DNA of 64,000 bases from Lichenostomus cassidix. Taxonomy: Eukaryota > Chordata > Aves > Passeriformes > Meliphagidae. The position numbers were made by a program, and so were the translations under genes. Where the stretch lies: the NCBI GenBank assembly GCA_008360975.2, contig CM039183.1:45747850-45811849 (forward strand), in the 5' to 3' direction. Shown here piece by piece: positions 1-31,890 of this stretch. The stretch's first letter is position 1, and each line of letters opens with the position of its first letter. The notes under the pieces are model-generated. The model saw nothing but the letters and a program-made list of their open reading frames with translations, had not been told where the DNA came from and searched no databases.

Positions 1-1454
1 TTTGCATGCTACTTACCTTATGTCCACTTTGAACACAGCTGGGCTCTCAAAGTCAGAAGGCAAGTCTTCGAGCATGGCATCACATGGCACAGCTATGCCT
101 GATGACTGCTTTGGGTGCAAACAGTAAATCGTGTCAATAGCAAAGTCTCTCTCCATCACTCAACTCTGTTTTTTCAAGAAGCACTGAGAAATGGGACACA
201 TCACTGTTGCCATGAAAAATGGTGAAGCCTGTCTCTTCCAAGCATACTCCACATTTGGAGTGTGGAGCTTGGCAGCCATGGCTGTGGGGCTGGCAGAAAA
301 GCACTCCCTGATGAGATCCATCAGGGCAGCTGTAGGGTCCATTAACAAGAGGAAATTCAGTCCCAGGCCATGCTAGCTGGCTGCTCTGATTCATTTAGTT
401 CAGAGTCCCAGAGTCAGAAGTGAAGCTCATGGGGGCAGAACAGTGGCCAGGCAGCACAGAACTTCATTTCCTTAGGGCTTCAAAAAGTCTTAGCCACTTA
501 GTTTAAAAGTATCAAGCTCAGCAGAAAAAAAACCAAAAAAACCCTGCACTACTAATCATTATTAAAGAGGGAAAGCTTTTGTCATGTCCTTCAGCTCAAA
601 AAACACTAGTGAGACATTTTCTTTCTCATGTACAGGGCTGCTGTGCCAAGGATTATGAAGGATTTCCAAAGCCAAGCATCACACTGCCCTTTTTTTTTCC
701 TCCCTCTTAAGCCCAGCAGCAGCTTAGTTGCAGCACCACAGTAAGATTTTCTACTGAACAGCCCCACTTCTTCAAAACCTTAACATTGAGGAACATGGAC
801 AGTAGACATGAAAAGATGTATGCAAGTCCAAATGCTTTCTTCATTGCAAGGGAATTGTACAAGAAACGCTGCAAGAGGTCAGACTGCTGCTGTGGACAGA
901 CAAGGACCTGCACAACTTTCTCCAAACCACCAAACAAGTCTGTGACATGGCATCAAATCACAAGCCATCCAGTTTCAACGTAGGTGTCCAATGACAGCAA
1001 CCAACATCCTCTCTATGACAGCAAATATAAACTATAGACATTGGCCACCAAAAAGTGATTCTTGCTGGCAGGAAAGACACCTCATGACAATCTTTTCGTA
1101 ATTGTGTCAGGTGTTTCTGTCAGAACACAGTAGTTCCTCAGGTTATATTTAAATGTTATATCTGGCCCCAAAACACAAAGGGAAGATAAATGCTTATGAA
1201 AGAAAACAAAAGATATATCCCAACTTTAATCCAAATTTTCACTGTGGCTACCAAGGAGCAGCAACAAACATAGGAAACTTGGTTTGAGTGGTTGTAATTA
1301 GAGACAGAGAAAAGGAAAACTGAAAAGACAAAGGCAGATGAAGGCTCAGGGAATAGCAAAATACTGGTGTCACATTCTGCACACTGTCATGGCACAAGAA
1401 CAGACCATCCTTTAGAAACTGAGCTGGTGACTCAGTAATATTGCTGAGATGGAC

Positions 1455-1577
1455 AAACCAAGGCCAGGTTGCATGGGGCTTTGAGCACCCTGTCTGGTGG
1501 AAGGTGTCCCTGCCCATGGCAGATGACCTGCAGATGACCTTTAAGGTCCCTTTCAACCCAAGCCATTCAATGACTCT
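1455..1577 (+). mobile_element. CR1 LINE 3'-end fragment
   Basis: The stretch includes GGGGCTTTGAGCACCCTGTC, GGAAGGTGTCCCTGCCCATG and CTTTAAGGTCCCTTTCAACC, hallmarks of the avian CR1 3' end read in sense. It is truncated at its 5' end, with a short internal duplication of the GATGACCT motif at about 1522-1539. It is non-coding and inactive. Confidence 0.88.
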
Positions 1578-3131
1578 CGGGTACTTTTGGCCAAATGCCT
1601 TTTAAGTGGTATTTCACACTTCACTACTGTCCACAGGCTCACAGTCAGCACCAGCCCAAGAGTCGTAGGATGGGGAACAATGCACCCAAATATGTCCTTC
1701 TTCCTAACAGCAGCTCCCCAGATGGGGGGGACGGTAGGTCTCCATGACAATACAATAAGACACCAAGTAACTGCAAACAAGAGCAAACCTGCAAAAAGAT
1801 TCTGTAAAAAAAATCCATCCATCCAGTTTTGTTCTATACAGGATAAACCCAGAAAATATAAGATATTAAAAATAAATTTAAAAGCCAAAGTAACAAACAT
1901 AAAAGGGCCCCAACTTACCATTTACAGCTAACTGCAAAGTACAGAGCTGCTACCATGAATAAGTAGATTGTAAATGAAATTTTTTTTTTGTATCAGCTGG
2001 TAAGAGACATTATGTACCTGCAAATGTTGCTTTGCTTATAATTTAGATCAACATAAAACTGCTATAAAACAAATTCTTTATTTAATGTTTTTGGACAATA
2101 ACTTTTGTAATCAAGTTTTCATTACAAACACACATTCATTCTCTCATCTGAAACACGTTTCCTGTCACCTCAGAAGAGCTATCAATGTTTGTTAGCCAGT
2201 TTTGAACTCACTTCTAGATTTACTACCTGAATTAGAAAACACCACTTTTAAGGGTTTATTGTATTAGTACAATGGTACAAAGCTAATCAGAATTAATGAT
2301 GCAAGGGCCATTCTTTTTAGAGTACAAAAAGTGTCTCCTTCAAGGAACCAGTGTCCAACCTCCAAAACCATGCAAGCCAAGCAACTCCTTTTACACACAG
2401 GCACCTCTTCTCTGTTGTGGTACACAGCTGTGTACCAACCAGACAAGGCACTCCAGGACTTGCTTCCCACTGTCCTTCCCTCAGGAAAACTGTGTGAACT
2501 TTTCCTTGGCATACAGTGAAACATGGCAGGTGCGAGACCTTAGCACACAACAGAGATGTGGCTGTCGTGTGAGCAGATGCACAGTGGTGACATCCACATT
2601 TCTCTCATGTGTCATCCCAAGTTCCTGACTCCAATACCCCCTGTCCAGCTTTGAGGCCTTCTGTTTGCCACATTTTGGGTTGCATGTTACAGCAGGGTGC
2701 AAGGAAAGCAACACCACCTGCTTCTGTATATGGAGAACAAAGGGCAGAACAGTCCTTACTCCGTTTCCTTGAGGTCTACAACACAACACTCCTTGGCCTT
2801 GGGTCTTCAGTCACTTGCAAAAGGAACCTAAATTTAGGCAAAGCTTATCAGTCACAGGCTGATAAGATCTGCAGATATGTACTAAGACAAAAGCACATTA
2901 GAATGCTTAATATGCAGCATCTACTACATTTGTCACATCAACTACATCAAAATTGTATTGGCACCGTGTTCCTGTAAATAGTATGAAAAAAAGCAGCCAC
3001 AGAATTCAAAGCCATAACACAATGCACCCCCTTCAAAAGTGGAACTGGTTTATACAGTCATTTCAAATTGCTTTAGTATCTGAATTGAGATGATACTTTT
3101 CTCCTTTAAAATCTGCACTCACATGCAATAC

Positions 3132-3183
3132 AATAGTGTTATATTATTTTAAATCAATATAATAGTGTTATATTATTTTAAAT
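3132..3183. repeat. Duplicated 23-bp AT-rich unit
   Basis: The same 23-nt unit occurs at 3132-3154 and 3161-3183, separated by six bases (period 29). The copies are identical. This looks like a local replication-slippage duplication. Confidence 0.8.
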
Positions 3184-6173
3184 GAACTTGCAAACAATAG
3201 GCAGTTTGAACCCATGTAGATGAATCAATCATTTTGGGTCAAAATCCTCTGTAAATACACATCAGTATCTGCAAATTAAATCAATGAAGACAATGGGACA
3301 CTGGGAAAAATAATCAGCTAAATTCATGCCTGCAGCAGCACTGCACTGGCTGAAGATTGTTATGTTTTGGTTAAATATTAAACGTATTTGCATTTGTGAT
3401 GAAAGCATAATTATATGCTTTCAATTCCCAATGCTGGGAATTGACATGTCTGAAGTCTTGACTGAAGCAAGAATTTCTGTGGGTTCCACCATTGCTGCCT
3501 CTGAAAGTGGCATTGTTTGAGTTCTACTGTAAATGCCATCCACACAGAACTGCTCAAAGAAAAAACCAAATTAAAACAAGAGAATTGTATAAAAAAGTGA
3601 AAAGAGTCTGATCACATAATTTCCAATGTTCGCCATCACTCCCAATTGTTCCTACAGCATTTAAGCTTATTACAGAGCCTGAAGCCTTCAAACATTTCTT
3701 ATTAACTCCTCCTGTTCTCTCACAGTACTTTTAAAGTATTGTTTACACAAAGTAAAGTTTACATAAAATATGAACCTCACAAGGCATTTTGGACAACATA
3801 AAATCAAAGACTGTTCCTCAAAATTAGCAATAAAAGAGCTATTCAAGCAGTCAGGCTTGAAAAATGAATGCACTGTAAATATTCCACTCTGTGCCAATGA
3901 AAGTAATCAAAAGTTTAAAGTTGGCTTGTATTTTCTGTTCAACTTATAAGGCCATTTTTAACAAATATGTGATAAACAAACTATCAAAGCATTTTTTTGC
4001 TAAGGTTGGAATTAAATATTAGTAATAGCCGCTGTGCATTCACAAGCTGCACTATATATTCTCTTAAGTGTACTGAAAAGTTTCTGCCACTGCTTTGTAG
4101 CAATACCCCCATTTTAGAATACCAAAGTAGTACTGAAAACAGTAAATACTCAGTAAAGTTTGATAGATGGCTTTTTTTCTTTTTTCAAATATTTGTTCTA
4201 CATCTTTAATCAAGTCTTTAATTTGTGTCCAGACTCCAATGTACATTCAAGTTAGAGGAATGTGATTGAAGAAACATAGTGTTGATAAGGATACTTTTCT
4301 CCCTGGCCATCTATAAAACATGCTTAAGGTAGATGTTTCAACATCACAAAACTGATTAAATTCACATAAATAAAGCAAAAACACAGCCAGCCACAAATAC
4401 TGACCATACAGTTTTAAATCAAATCTATCATTAGCTTGAGACTGAAGATACTGAATTTCACAATTAATCTGAATTTCATGGTTGCCATATCTAACCACAC
4501 TACTGGACAACAAAATAGCTCTACACATTGGAGACTGCACAAGACAAACGTTTTTCTAATATATCTAGAAAGCAGCACGGTGAGCTGAAGTCAGTTCCAC
4601 AGAGCTGATTGTCACACAGCAGCCCAGTACCACCTTTGTCTCAGTTTTGTTGGCAGATTTTTAAAGTTATGCCAATTCCAAAACTTGACAAAGTGATAAT
4701 CTTGAGCATTTACAAAAAATAAACAGAAGCATCTCTGAAAGCCAAGAAGGGTACTCCCTTCCTGCCCACAAGTACTTTTTTATTACAGTTACAGAGATCC
4801 CTGACAAAGAGAGTACAGAAAAGTAAAAAGCCATAAATCAGCATCCATGATAAAGTACTGATGCTCACAATACAAAGTTAAACCTTGGTGCAAATGTTTC
4901 TTTTTTTATGTTCTATGAGAAAAAAAATTCAGCAGTGAAATCTAGTTCTTGTTCATCCTTCAAACTGAAACTCTTAAAGACATACTACATTGACAGGCCA
5001 CTATTCTGGTATCAGGTGAAGCAAGGGCTGATGATATACATGACCTGAGGTAGACAAAGAACATTAAACCCTTGAGAAAGTGAAAGTCTGTGGAACAGAC
5101 ACTGAAGACATCATTTCTCTTACCCCACTATTCCAGGATCTGTTACTGAAAAGACTGTCCAACACATACTCATGCAGTACAGATGGCTCTGCACAGCTAG
5201 CTGGGGCAAGGATGTAAGTTTTTTTCTTTCTTTCAGAAAATAAACACTCAAATGCAGGGAAAAGATCAATTATGCATTTCATAGAATGAGCAGGATTCCA
5301 TCTCACCTATTTCTCCAAATATGCTCTTTCCACCCCTCAGCTGACTGGAGTTTACTGTTTGCTTTAAAAATACAGCTGCTCTCCTCGTTCAACGCTATTC
5401 CTCATACTGCAGATTAAGGCACTCCAGCTCAATAACATGCATTAAAGAATTTTTTTTGCTGGATCTGTAGTAAAATTTTTGCTAAATCCATTTAGCGATG
5501 TCTCCTGAAGACCTTATACACAGCATCAGCATGTCTCAGGAAAGCCCAACTCCGCGTAACAAGTATCTGCTTAGACAGGGTCCATGTGGGAAACACATCT
5601 CTATGAACACTGCACATCTCACAGCACTTATATACGTAGCACCAAGGTACAGTTTAACGATGCTCATCTTTAAACTGTGCTTTTATCAACATCAGTTTGC
5701 CAACTGCTAGCACACAGTGGTTGCCACTTTGATTTAGAAAAATATTTTTAAAATCATAAACCCCAGAAGCATGAAGTAAGACGGGCCTGTGCCTAGCTTA
5801 TTACTGTATGAATAAGTGAGTGGGTCTTTGGTCAGAAAACAACTTTGGTCAGTGCAACTTTATGAAATACATTCCTTATGCTCACTGAATTGGAATTAAA
5901 CAGAGTAAAGCATGGGAGGAGAGACAAGGTTCAACAAAACAAAGGCTTAAATAAAAGGTCTGGTCATAAGAAATCAGCCTACTTTTAATTCTCTTAATGC
6001 TTATTGTTCTGTTGAGTATTCTGTTGTTCCACAGCATGGAAAAAGCAAACAAATCACAAAAGAAAACATTAGAATATAATTTTTTTTTAATTTTTATAAA
6101 TAACTTATCTGTTACAAAGGCAGTTTACCCAGCTAAATCACAAAACCATCAACTCAAGATATCCAAATTAGGT

Positions 6174-6179
6174 TTTATT
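6174..6179 (-). terminator. Probable TAB2 poly(A) signal AATAAA
   Basis: This is the only canonical minus-strand AATAAA I found by eye between the TAB2 stop codon and about 5900. The minus-strand sequence 20-45 nt beyond it is T/G-rich (about 6128-6155), as expected of a cleavage-stimulation element. The cleavage site would fall around 6150-6165. Confidence 0.6.
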
Positions 6180-7332
6180 AATAAACAGGTAAAAACTGAT
6201 TTGTCAATCTTCACATAGAACTGCAGATGAAGCTGAAAAACAAGGCCTCATTTTATAAACAAAATGCATTGAATGCAAGTGCTTTGGGTCTACTGCCTAA
6301 TTACCTGGGATTGACATTTTCTTCCCACATAAAAAAAATGCATAGCCTTCAAAACAAAGGCCTCTGTGCATTCACATAGATCACTTGTAAAACTCCTAAT
6401 AAAAGTGTCCACTGGCGGATGTTTACAGTGGGTGACAGTCTACTTTGTCTCTTGCTACATTGTTAGCACTCCCTCCAGCCTCACACTAAGTGCTGCTGCT
6501 ACATAATTCTTTGCGTGCCGTCTTTCATGCATATTGTACTGGAATTCCATTTTCTTGATCTCGGTTACATACATCCCCGATCATGTGAGTATTTTCCTTA
6601 AAAAAAATAGATCATCAAAATAAAAGAGATGCTTGAGGTTGTTTCAGTGTTCAAGTCTGTTTGATTTCTCTTTTCCAGCCTTTACTTCAGTTGTCCTAAA
6701 TACTGCTATCCTTGTTTTCTATAAATATGAGACTTCACCACAAAGTCAGGTTTAGAAACTGGCTGCCGAAACAGGAAAGCATTTAAAGTCCTTGAACAAA
6801 GCTGTACGATGCTGCTGCTGTTGATTTTGGCACTGTATGTACTTCCCCAATGAATCTCTCTTCAGGAGTCTGCAAGATACCCAGCAGATGAAGCAAGCTT
6901 AACTCGGATGCTGATCTGTTGGTGGGTTGAAAGTTTCCTAGTATAAAGTTTCCTCACACCAGACAAAATGCTCCCTTTGTGTCACCCACCGTAAAACTCA
7001 GTGTACAGAGTGAACTATATGCATAACTCTTCCAACTTTTCCCGCACTTTTACCACGCTGCATCTGCAGGTCTTCACAGATCATCAGCATTTACAAGAGC
7101 AATGTACAGAACGAGCAGAGGAAAGCTATTTTGTGCATAGTTTCTTATTAATGCTCTTATTTTAAGGCATTGCTTCTCTCAGATAAAAGCTTAAAAAAAG
7201 GGACATGATCGTGCTTAATCACTTAAAGGGAAAAAAAGAAAGTTAACAAAAAGACTATTACACTATACATACAGAAGTACAAGAAAATAATAAAGGTGAA
7301 GAAAAGAAATCACTTAAAGCAGGCTCTAGAGC

Positions 7333-7340
7333 TATGTACA
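7333..7340 (-). promoter_or_regulatory. Pumilio-type motif in TAB2 3'UTR
   Basis: The minus strand reads TGTACATA, matching the TGTANATA core bound by PUM1/PUM2. A single 8-mer in 1.8 kb of AT-rich UTR can arise by chance, so function is unproven. Confidence 0.25.
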
Positions 7341-7969
7341 GTAGGAAAAGCTTTGGGGTATTTCACTGTGTGTATTGTACAGACAACGCATGCAGTTTTT
7401 CCTTTTCATCTTTAGATGTGATTGTACTGATTTCTGGCTTCACAGAGATGTTTTCAGGGAAGACAAGGCAAAGAGTACCACTGATTTCTGAAGTTCTTCC
7501 CTTTATCAAAGGCACTATGTGGCAGCAGTTAGTTTAGATATTTAAACCTTGTTCCTTTTAAGGTCTCCTCTGTGCATGTAGTGTTTCACTGAAAGCTCTG
7601 AAAACAAAAACACTAGCACTCCATTCTTTTCCCCTGTCAAAATTCAGTAGTGACATTGGGGCAGAGAAGAGGATGGGCAACACCCAGGCACTGAACATGG
7701 TGTGTGTTATTGGTAATACTGTACATGGTTTAGGCAGCTGGCGAGTCTCTCAGCAGATTGCCCTTCAGCCGTTCAGTGTCAACTGCCTGTGACACAACTC
7801 TGAGGTATTGCTTGCTCTGTGGGCTGACATTTAACATTAGCAAAATACCATCTTGTCACACCTTCCATTTTACAAAATCCTATGCATAAATGCTCTTTTT
7901 GCCCCCCAATGACTGGACAATTCCTTGTACATTTGCTATGGTTTTATGGAAGGTCATGGGCCTGTTGGC

Positions 7970-25414
<17,445 letters not shown>

Positions 25415-28400
25415 CTGGAAGAGAAAGGAAAGCCTTGAGACCAAAAGCAGGCACGTTTGATACAACAAAAGAACACCCCACAAAAACCTGAAACACACAC
25501 AAAACCCCTTCTCAATTATGCAATATTAGCCTGTATTTTATGTTGATGTTTTCCCACGTGACATCTGTGGCTAAGTAATTGTTCTTCATGCACTCAAAAC
25601 CTCAAAAATTGCCCATTTATAGACACATCTCATGATCAGTTTCCTTTTTTGTTTTTATACTGACATTAAAAAATACATTAAGAATAAAAAAAGACTTGCT
25701 TTATCAAAGTATTAAAATTAATGGGTCTAAGAATATTTTTACTTATTTTAAACACAACTGAACATGAAGCAGTCCACATCACATATAGGAAAATAGTTTT
25801 TCCTCAGCTTTTAAATGTACCTGCATTTTTACTTTTACCACCACTGCTTTTGTTTACTGTCGGGATACTGTGGACAGAAATTCAACATCTCTAAGTTTCA
25901 CAATTTACTAGCAATTGTCTACTTGGTTTTCACCCAATATACTTCAGAATATTCTGAGATTTGAAGGAAATAACACTGTAACGAATTAGGCTTCTTCAAC
26001 TAATTCTGTTTCTCCTTTGAAGGAAATTATGAAGATCTATGAATAAGATTATTTCACAACTACCCAATCAACATATACAATCAACTACCCAATCACCCAG
26101 ACCATGTGATATCTACAAGCTTTTACCAAGAAGAATTTCTACCAATAAATCTCGAAAGAATGCAACTGTGTGTTAAGCAATGGAATTGTATCTTCTTCAT
26201 ATAAACTAATATTATAAATAAATGTGATCACATGGTTTATAAAAACCCTGAAGTAGTCAACTCCAATATACCTCTTGAATCAGCAAGTCTTAGTCAAGCA
26301 TCGCCATGAATTTTATTCATTTTCTCTGTGGCAGTGGCAAAGCAATTAAAAAAGTTACTCAGTCCAAACCTCATTAAAAGTCCATCTATGTTATTTCTTC
26401 AATGGTTTACAGTGCTAGAATAACCTGAGCAGTGACAAAACACTACTGATTTTGCATTTTCTTTTAAGCAATTATTAAGAAAAACACTGTTCAAATGAAA
26501 CAACTAAACAATGATATTGTTTATCAAAAACTATACTGCAATACTTCTTTAACTAAAATTCAAATCTGGTAATACCACAGCAAGTCCACAAATACACAAG
26601 ATTCTATTAGCAAGAAGAAAACTAGTTTACCTTAGTTCATTATCAAATGTCATTTTTCCTCCCCTCTCCTACTGAGCAGTCCATAAAACTTCCTGATGAA
26701 TAGTTAACCACTCTCAATCCTCCTAAGACCTCATTTTTTCCCCCCAATTTCTCTAACCTACATTAAAGCAATCCATTTCACAATATGCTCTCTTTTTCAG
26801 AACAGTCATTCTGTGATCTCCATTTCAAGTTCCCTGTACAGTACTAAAATTTTGTATTTACTCTTCATTTGCATTATATCATATTGGCAAAAAAGCACCT
26901 TCACAGCTGTTACAGCAAAAACTCTATGGAAAGAGATTAATGCATGTAGTCTTTTCAAAAAACCACAGATGATACATTAAAAAAAGAAGTATTTAAAACC
27001 ATGAGAACTTTACACATTGTCACCCCAGTGCTTCATTTCAATAAAATATTTTGTATTCTAGCTAATTTTTCAGTGTCTGAAGTCTTGATAAAACACACAA
27101 TGACAATTTCCATTTATTATTCGAAAACAGCAAAGCATTACAAAAATTACCTTAAAATTCACAGAAGTGCTACAGAAAACTTGTCTGCCTCTCCATGAGA
27201 CATAAAATAACTTATGGGTCATCATTCAATGCTTGCAAAGTCCAGTTATTTGTTGGTAGCATGCAAAACCTGAGAGACTGCTTATTCTTATTTTTTTCAC
27301 TGTACTTTTATGTTTTGCTGGCTTAGCATCAAGCAGATGCATGCAGGCAGTATCATTTTACTAAATTTGCTAATAAATTTTTGTACATGTGTGCCAAGTG
27401 TGTCAACGTGGCAAAATATCATATTTACTGTAGTATGGGAGGAAATAAACCAAAAGGACTCTGCTCTCACCATCTTAATTCAGAGAAATATACTCCAACA
27501 CAAAAAGCAAAAAGTTTTTTTCCTCAGTTTCAATTACAACAGGCAACTAATATGGCTTCACTGACAATGTAACATATGAAAAAGGTATCACATGAATATG
27601 AAGTGTCATTCCAATCATCACTTCAAGAAGAAAAACCCACTAAAGAGCTCAAAAATATCAAAATATTATTAATACAGTCAAATTAACCTTAAGGAAGACT
27701 GAAGTAACAGGTCACGAGGCCCCTTGAGGCCTTTCCAGTAAAGACAGATGAAAGGGTTTTTCCCAATTCCTAATGTTGCAAAGAAACTACAAAAAGAACT
27801 CAATATCCATCTCCAGAGGCAAGCTTAAAGGAACTGAAAGTTACTCTGACAGATGCAAGCCTAAGGAACAGACACACAACACTGTCGTCAGCCGTGGAAC
27901 TCAGGATTCAGCAGCAGGACATCCAGAATATTGTTAGACAGTTACTTATACCAGTGGAAAAGAAAAGGCACAAATGCAAGAGTGAACAGCCAAGACTGCC
28001 AGTAAACAGACTGTAGAAAAAAAGGTAACCAACAGGAGGCAAAGAAAACTGTTGGCAGCAACGTTTTGGCTTCATTCAGATACTTTGGCATAAAAATAAA
28101 GGCATTACAGTATTAGAGAAGTAATCAGATAAATCTATTCAAGAAATTATTGGAAGAAGGAAAATTCAGCACTGGTTACTCAGAGAAATATTTCTTCCTA
28201 ACATTATTAATATCAGAGTTTAATTACACAGGAAAACTTTTAAATATTGGAGGGTGGTACAAAATAAAGTTACTCTTGTGGTAATGTCCATTTACTAATT
28301 GTTTTACATACTGCTTCTGGCTATTTCAAATAAAAAAAAAAAAGAAAAACCAAAAAACCTTCAATGTGACTTTATAATGTTGAAGAGAGACAGAGATCCC

Positions 28401-30228
28401 AGTGCTCATTTATGCCAGAAATACTAAGTAACCGGAAGAATTAATTAGCTGTGTTCTTTCTCAAAGAGTATTGGCAGGATCCCCAGACAACTTAAAAGGC
28501 CTGGCAATTGTATCATGACGGAGCTCCTGTTGAAGCTTTATTCTGTGAAAACTATTGAAACCAAAGTAAACAATGTGTCATCTCCCAAAGACTGCTCAGA
28601 ACCACGAGTAGGAGACACAAAATAAACTGCCTCTCTTGTTTATTAAAATATTCAAATACAACTTAAAGTGAAATATGGTTCAGATGCCAAACACCAGGCC
28701 ATTATAGTGCTGGACCAATGCTAGTTAAATACATAATTTTTCAAGTCTCCTTTCTTCTGAGAGCACATGTTTAACAAATCAGAGACAATTCTTCAATACA
28801 AACCTTAAGATCACATTGACTTTCCACAAAACACTTATAAAGCCAGTGTTCTTCAGAGCAAATTCTGCTAAAATTGATTTTATTAAATAATTAAACCTGA
28901 CAAAATCTAAACAAAGCAGCTGATGGACTAGAATGTTATCTGCACTTCCTGTTCATCACTAATTTTTTCCTACTGCAACTTCACATACAGTCCATGCCCC
29001 AAGAAACATCAAAGGTAATTGTGCAGTTATTACCATAATATTGCTGTATTGAATATTTCCAGTTGAAGTTATGATGTATTCATAATGACTGAGGTCCCAT
29101 TTATGGTCAGCTACCATTCCAGAAACAGCCTTTGTGAGTTCAAGAGAACAGTTTTTGGAAATATGCAGAGCACTGTCACAGTAACCAGCATGCCCTTCAC
29201 CTTCTCCAAATGCAAATCAATGCAGCCTTTATATCTCCCTTGTTACTTCAGCTACATCCCATAAGTAAATTGTTCACATTTTTCTGTGGTTTTATTCTGA
29301 GCTGATCATATGGGATCTCTCTTTTACTCACCTGGCTAAAATGAGTAATCTATCTAAAAGCTTATTTTAGAAACCTGGCTGTAAATATTTCTTAAGAGAG
29401 TGAATGCAGAAACAAGAGAACATTTTTTTCTAGCATTAATGGTGCAGGTTACAGACACTGTGCATAAGAAGAGCGCTGTAATGACAGGAAATCAGATGCA
29501 GCAAGTTGTAATTCAAGCCTATTAGAGGCTGCTAAACTGTTAGCACAAACAGACAAGCCATTATAAAGATGACTGAAAAAACCAAAACCCAACAAAAAAA
29601 AAAAAGCAAAAAGGAAACCATCCAACCCATCTATACTTATCTCAGGCTCCTTCATCAGAACTAAGTAGCTCCCCAACCCTCCCAGACTATGCATCTGTAC
29701 ATTGGATAACTCAACAAAAGCAAAATTATCTTCTCCCCTTCTCACTCCAGGCTTTCATGAGCAACACCTTCTACCTTCCCCCATATATTTAGCTACATTT
29801 TTTCCTGTTATCTTATCCAAACACCTATCCAGGCACCAAGCCAACAAATATTAAGAAACTTCTATGGGTCCTTTTTTCAGCCAGACCTCAATTCTGAAGT
29901 TTCACTCCAATAATTCAACTGAAGACTAACCTTAGGTCACTTTCCATCGAGGGTTTCTTTACATTGAATTGCTTGAACAAGTATAGCTGATATTAATATT
30001 GCTAGCATTTCTTTCAGCTTTCTTTCAAAAATATAATTTCCTCTCCAGTCTTAAGACTGGTAATCACATTATAAATATATGACTCTATCCACAGAAGACC
30101 CCTCCTAAGCAGGATCTCCATTCCTCTGACATTAACAAGCACTGCAAGCTTATTGCCAGTTTATACTTACTTATGTGTTAACGCTCTCCTTAGAATTAGA
30201 AGTATATTTTTGTATCCCTATTGCTTGG

Positions 30229-30244
30229 AAAAAAAAAAAAAAAA
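30229..30244 (+). repeat. Poly(A) run, 16 nt
   Basis: This is an uninterrupted A16 followed by GAAAATC. No retroposon body is recognised to its left. Confidence 0.9.
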
Positions 30245-31814
30245 GAAAATCAGACAATAAATGCCATATTCTTCTCTTACAACCTACCTCTCCAACCTCT
30301 TCCATGTCAATTTCCACACCTATTCCTCCTTTTCTTCCTCACTTATAACTGCACACTCTTGTTAAACATGAGATTAGAAACTTTCACTGTGTGTGTGCCT
30401 AGCAAACGAAGGAGGAAAAAAAATAAAAGATACTACTGCATGTAAGGCCAACTTTCCTTAACTAAATTGGTTCCCAGCTACATGCAGGACAGCACACTTT
30501 TAACTATGTCACTGACAACTTGCAGGCAGGAAGAAGAAAAACCCAAGCATAACAAAACCAAAATTGTATGTTTCTCTGAGAAACTACAATATGAAAACCA
30601 TTTAGAAATTAAACAGCAAGAAACAAGGGAATTCTCCCCCATCTAACCCCAACAGACTTTTTCTGAAAGCCTACATGGAGTCAAATATCAGGTAGCTTGA
30701 ACATACACTTGTTTTCTTTAAATTAAAATTTAGAGTAATTTTGTAACGGAAAAAATATAGAAACAAGAACATTCCACCACAGAGTCCCATATTCTTTCTG
30801 CAAAAGAGATTAAGAAGTGAAATGACAGAATCTAAAAGCTTACACTAACATCCTTAATGCTTTAAATGCATATTTTAAAAGAAAGTGTGAGAACTGGATG
30901 ATGGAAACAGGCTTATTAAATATTCCTAGTAGAATTTAATTGTTCTAATATATTACGCAGCTTTTCCATGGCTAATTTGAACCATTTCAACAGTTCTTCA
31001 CCAGTATCTCTGCTTAAAGAATAATATTATCAAAATCAGATGTTATACTTCACTCACTACCATCCACCTCTTAAAAAATAAAAAAATTAATAATTCAGCC
31101 CATCACAATTAGTTTCCATTCTCATCCTCAACCTACTACACAGCGACATGTCCTTGTAACTGTTTGGCAGATTTCTACTCTGCACTGTTCTGAATCCAAA
31201 CAAGAACATGAAGGACATAAACATGATTTCATTGCATGACCTTAAAACTGAAAAAATCAGAATTGCAAATAAGCATCACTAAGAGATTTCCCCAAACACA
31301 TAACGGAATTGGATCAAACCAAAAGACTTCTATCAATTAACTGATGAGCAAGGTGAGAGGAAAAGGGCAAACTCTGGAACAGTTCAAAGAAACAATCTGT
31401 TCCTACGGAAAATTTATTTTAAGTGACCATACCTGGAAGCAATTCCTACCTTGAAGAACGACTTGGTATTTTTTCTTCCTCCAAATTAATCACAAAGAGT
31501 AATTTCCAGAAATAAATTTTTATTTAACACATTTCATAATGTCTTTTAAACTCCTGGCCTGAATAACAATGTACTATAATAGGTCCCACAGCAAAAGTGT
31601 GCACATATAAAACATTTAAAGAGGTTTAATCTGTCAGGTATTTCCTTGGAAACTATGAGCAGTTATAGAATTTCTTTTTCAAGGGAAATTAGTTAGTTGA
31701 GGTTGTACCTTTTTCATGGTGAGCAAATTAAAAGAAAAAAAAGGCTTTTGTTTTGTTTGACTGTAAATTGTTTTAATTCTTGCTAGTTCAGTCATGCTAA
31801 TGTACACATTAAGG

Positions 31815-31890
31815 GATTCTATTAATGGATTTTATGTAAGTTTGGTTTGGATGATTCTATTAATGGATTTTATGTAAGTTTGGTTTGGAT
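31815..31890. repeat. Perfect 38-bp tandem duplication
   Basis: Unit 31815-31852 is repeated without a mismatch at 31853-31890. Each copy begins GATTCTATTAATGG and ends GGTTTGGAT. Identity of both copies suggests a recent event or a length polymorphism. Confidence 0.95.

Larger units (their letters stand above)
1..6149. other. Region downstream of TAB2, no gene supported
   Basis: Short ORFs on both strands show no family resemblance and no splice-supported exons. Contents are a CR1 3' fragment near 1455-1577, an AT-rich near-tandem repeat at 3132-3183 and small A/T runs. In human the next gene after TAB2 is ZC3H12D in convergent orientation; its 3'UTR on the plus strand could reach into this region, but nothing here proves it. 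Confidence 0.5.
6150..7969 (-). other. TAB2: TAB2 3' untranslated region (inferred extent)
   Basis: About 1.8 kb of AT-rich sequence follows the stop codon without a supported ORF. The far limit is set by the AATAAA at 6174-6179 and a T/G-rich stretch just beyond it. This length is close to what I recall for the main human TAB2 mRNA. A longer 3'UTR extending left is possible. Boundary precision is a few tens of bases at best. Confidence 0.6.

Noticed and set aside
306..326. Small perfect hairpin (8-bp stem, 5-nt loop) CCCTGATG/CATCAGGG
   Set aside because: Stems of this size are common by chance in a window this long, and no surrounding RNA-gene features are seen.
1553..1921. 122-codon minus-strand hydrophobic ORF
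   Set aside because: Its C-terminal codons run into the CR1 fragment and the rest matches no family I know. It looks like chance reading of non-coding DNA.
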